Shown here: positions 6,615 through 7,792 of the stretch, one piece after another | Layout: every line of letters starts with the position of its first letter | How positions within the stretch are numbered: the stretch's first letter is position 1 | DNA from: Paracoccaceae bacterium | Lineage (GTDB): Bacteria > Pseudomonadota > Alphaproteobacteria > Rhodobacterales > Rhodobacteraceae | DNA: 7,792 bases | NCBI GenBank assembly: GCA_002400675.1 | Contig: NVQY01000053.1 | Span: forward strand, 5,667-13,458 | Reading direction: 5' to 3' | The notes under the pieces: model-generated | What the model saw: the letters and a program-made list of their open reading frames with translations, nothing else | The model's database searches: none | Told to the model about the DNA's origin: nothing | Position numbers and translations under genes: made by a program

Positions 6615-6741
6615 CTCGGCCTCTCAGGGGTTTTGGGCTGTGTGGCGGGTCTGGATATTTCAACGCTAGCTGGTAATCAGGGCACGCAACAGAGGTTTCA
6701 TTTGGTTGTAATTGGCGCGACCCAAGCAGAGATCGGCACAA
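6615..6741. promoter_or_regulatory. Divergent intergenic region between maiA and the DJ-1/PfpI-like gene
   Basis: These 127 bp should carry the promoters of both maiA (leftward) and the DJ-1-like gene (rightward). The maiA ribosome binding site (GAGAGG, at about 6620-6625) is the only clear signal. The middle is relatively AT-rich for the window (around 6651-6665 and 6696-6713), but I could not place a convincing -35/-10 pair on either strand. A six-base palindrome GCTAGC sits at 6665-6670. Confidence 0.45.
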
Positions 6742-7506
6742 ATGGCGGTATTGATTGCGATCAGCACCAAGGATTTCGACCCAACCGAAGTGGCGGTGCC
6801 ATGGCGCATCCTGTCGGAGGCCGGGGTGGACGTGGTGTTTGCCACCGACAGCGGACAGGTGGGCGCGGCGGACCCGCGGATGATTGACGGCAACGGATTT
6901 GGCATCCTCAAGCCGTTTCTGATCGCCAACAAATCCGCGCGTACCGCTTATGCGTCGTTGCTAAGCGACAAGGCGTTTCAGGCGCCAATCGCCTACAGCG
7001 ACGTGCGGCCCGAAGACTTTGACGCGCTGTTGTTGCCGGGGGGCCATGCAAAGGCGGTCATCCCTTATCTGGAATCCGACATTCTGCACCGGGCCATCTC
7101 TGGGTTCTTTGCGGCGGATAAACCCATCGGAGCCATCTGCCACGGGGTTGTGACGGCGTGTCGCGCGACCAACCCGGACACCGGGAAATCGGTGCTGTAC
7201 GGGCGCAGGACCACGGCCCTTTTGAAACGGCAAGAACGGTTGGCCTATCACCTGACGCGGGCGCGTCTGGGCGACTATTACCTGACCTATCCGGTCACGG
7301 TCGAGGACGAGGTCAGGGCGACGCTGCGCGCGCCGGCGGATTTTATCGCCGGGCCGACGCCGGTGTTGCGGGATGACAAAAAGCATTTGAACCGTGGGTT
7401 TACTGTTCGCGACGGGATGTATCTTTCGGCCCGCTGGCCGGGTGATATTCACCGGTTCTCATTCGAGTTTCTCAAGATGCTGGATGAGTATCAGGCGCGG
7501 ACCTGA
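6742..7506 (+). CDS. DJ-1/PfpI superfamily protein (type 1 glutamine amidotransferase-like, Hsp31-type)
   Basis: A 254-residue protein of the DJ-1/PfpI superfamily. The nucleophile elbow is AICHG with Cys133-His134. LLLPGGHAKA (97-106) is the preceding conserved turn, and Glu16 in DPTEVAVPW sits where the conserved catalytic Glu lies in DJ-1/Hsp31 proteins. Family members include glyoxalase III/chaperones (Hsp31), proteases and isonitrile hydratases; the reaction here cannot be fixed. Both ends are complete, with a late segment (RDGMYLSARWPGDIHRFSFE, 223-242) typical of the longer Hsp31-like group. I prefer ATG 6742 over an in-frame TTG at 6712 because homologues start with a short strand like MAVLIAIS and the TTG has no well-spaced ribosome binding site. 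It diverges from maiA and ends in a strong terminator that begins within its stop codon. Confidence 0.87.
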   Translation: MAVLIAISTKDFDPTEVAVPWRILSEAGVDVVFATDSGQVGAADPRMIDGNGFGILKPFLIANKSARTAYASLLSDKAFQAPIAYSDVRPEDFDALLLPGGHAKAVIPYLESDILHRAISGFFAADKPIGAICHGVVTACRATNPDTGKSVLYGRRTTALLKRQERLAYHLTRARLGDYYLTYPVTVEDEVRATLRAPADFIAGPTPVLRDDKKHLNRGFTVRDGMYLSARWPGDIHRFSFEFLKMLDEYQART

Positions 7507-7539
7507 CCTGCGCCCGTTGATCGGGCGCAGGTGTTGTTT
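7506..7539 (+). terminator. Intrinsic terminator of the DJ-1/PfpI-like gene
   Basis: ACCTGCGCCCG (7506-7516) and CGGGCGCAGGT (7522-7532) form a perfect 11-bp GC-rich stem with a 5-nt loop, followed by the T-rich TTGTTT (7534-7539). The first stem base is the A of the TGA stop codon. On the minus strand no T-run follows the stem, so it works best for the plus-strand gene, though it may slow transcription from the right. Confidence 0.88.
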
Positions 7540-7552
7540 AGGCAACGGCGTT

Positions 7553-7759
7553 TCAGCTGTCGGTCAGTTCTTTCTTGTGCATCCAGTCGGCATGCTTGGG
7601 GGCTTTCTTGGTCTTTGACCATTCTTCCAGCATGTCCCACTTAACATCGTTCAGCTTGGCCAGCATCGCGTCTTCGTCCGGGTCCGGGCAGGCCAGTTCG
7701 ATGCGGTTGCCTACAAGGCGAGGGTGCTGAGGTTCGCGTCGTGATGACCCCGGCTGCAA
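7553..7759 (-). CDS. Small hypothetical protein, doubtful
   Basis: The frame from TTG 7759 to TGA 7553 encodes 68 residues that I do not recognise. Residues 18-68 look protein-like: an acidic stretch PDPDEDAM (25-32), then a charged, probably helical, Trp-containing run with Trp41, Trp47 and Trp59, ending HADWMHKKELTDS. The first 17 residues are Arg/Pro-rich and unconvincing. An in-frame stop lies just upstream (7768-7766), the only ATG is at residue 32, and the nearest purine-rich stretch is about 14 nt from the TTG. It may be a true small protein, a shorter protein, or the 3' end of a gene broken by a frameshift near 7700-7760. No membrane segment or signal peptide is visible. It converges on the DJ-1-like gene and the terminator between them. 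Confidence 0.35.
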   Translation of the reverse strand: MQPGSSRREPQHPRLVGNRIELACPDPDEDAMLAKLNDVKWDMLEEWSKTKKAPKHADWMHKKELTDS

Positions 7760-7792
7760 CAGAGTTCATCACCCCCCTGACCCTGCAGGCAC

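Noticed and set aside
6712..6741. TTG start for the DJ-1-like gene, adding 10 residues
   Set aside because: The nearest AGAGG is about 16 nt away, and the ATG at 6742 gives a typical strand-first N-terminus; kept only as an alternative.
7711..7791. 26-codon minus-strand frame open from the window edge
   Set aside because: Too short and without recognisable features; it could be the end of a gene entering from the right but cannot be supported from this window.
1..7792. Search for CRISPR arrays, insertion sequences, tRNA/rRNA genes, toxin-antitoxin pairs or phage genes
   Set aside because: No regularly spaced repeats, transposase motifs, RNA gene signatures or such gene pairs were seen; nearly all the sequence is accounted for by conserved genes.

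Overview
The window looks like a chromosomal segment from an alphaproteobacterium of the Rhodobacterales (Roseobacter-type). The evidence is the GC-rich coding sequence, the tight gene packing, and proteins that match alphaproteobacterial or mitochondrial families: a Nit1-like amidase, GrxC, ComF, an NDUFAF5-type methyltransferase, HemH and a zeta-class GST/MaiA. There are no RNA genes, insertion sequences, CRISPR arrays or phage genes. The taxonomic assignment is inference from protein character, not from a search.

Left region (1-1682, minus strand). Reading leftwards from 1682 the order is comF (amidophosphoribosyltransferase-like), grxC (glutaredoxin 3) and a carbon-nitrogen hydrolase of the Nit1 type that runs off the left edge. 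grxC and the hydrolase share one base (TGATG). The comF-grxC gap is 38 nt and contains a predicted hairpin over the grxC ribosome binding site. If the hydrolase is a deaminated-glutathione amidase, the last two genes share a glutathione theme.

Central region (1700-3600, plus strand). Only 17 bp from the comF start, a divergent pair begins: an NDUFAF5-family methyltransferase-like protein that lacks the usual glycine-rich SAM motif, then hemH (ferrochelatase). hemH ends with its stop codon interlocked with the stop of the convergent sugar dehydrogenase.

Polysaccharide precursor pair (3597-5893, minus strand). A GAE-type NAD-dependent nucleotide-sugar epimerase and a TviB/WbpA-type UDP-N-acetylhexosamine 6-dehydrogenase overlap by 4 nt (ATGA). 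Together they would make a UDP-hexuronic acid or UDP-N-acetylhexuronic acid for a capsule, exopolysaccharide or O-antigen. No glycosyltransferase or export gene is in view.

Right region (5973-7792). maiA (maleylacetoacetate isomerase, zeta GST) lies on the minus strand upstream of the epimerase. Across a 127-bp divergent intergenic region is a DJ-1/PfpI-superfamily protein on the plus strand, closed by a strong intrinsic terminator. The last ~240 bp holds only one weakly supported small minus-strand ORF.

I see mostly conserved housekeeping genes and no clearly new multi-gene system. The best leads are the SAM-motif-less NDUFAF5-like protein next to hemH, the hairpin over the grxC ribosome binding site, and the extreme compaction at the divergent and convergent gene junctions.
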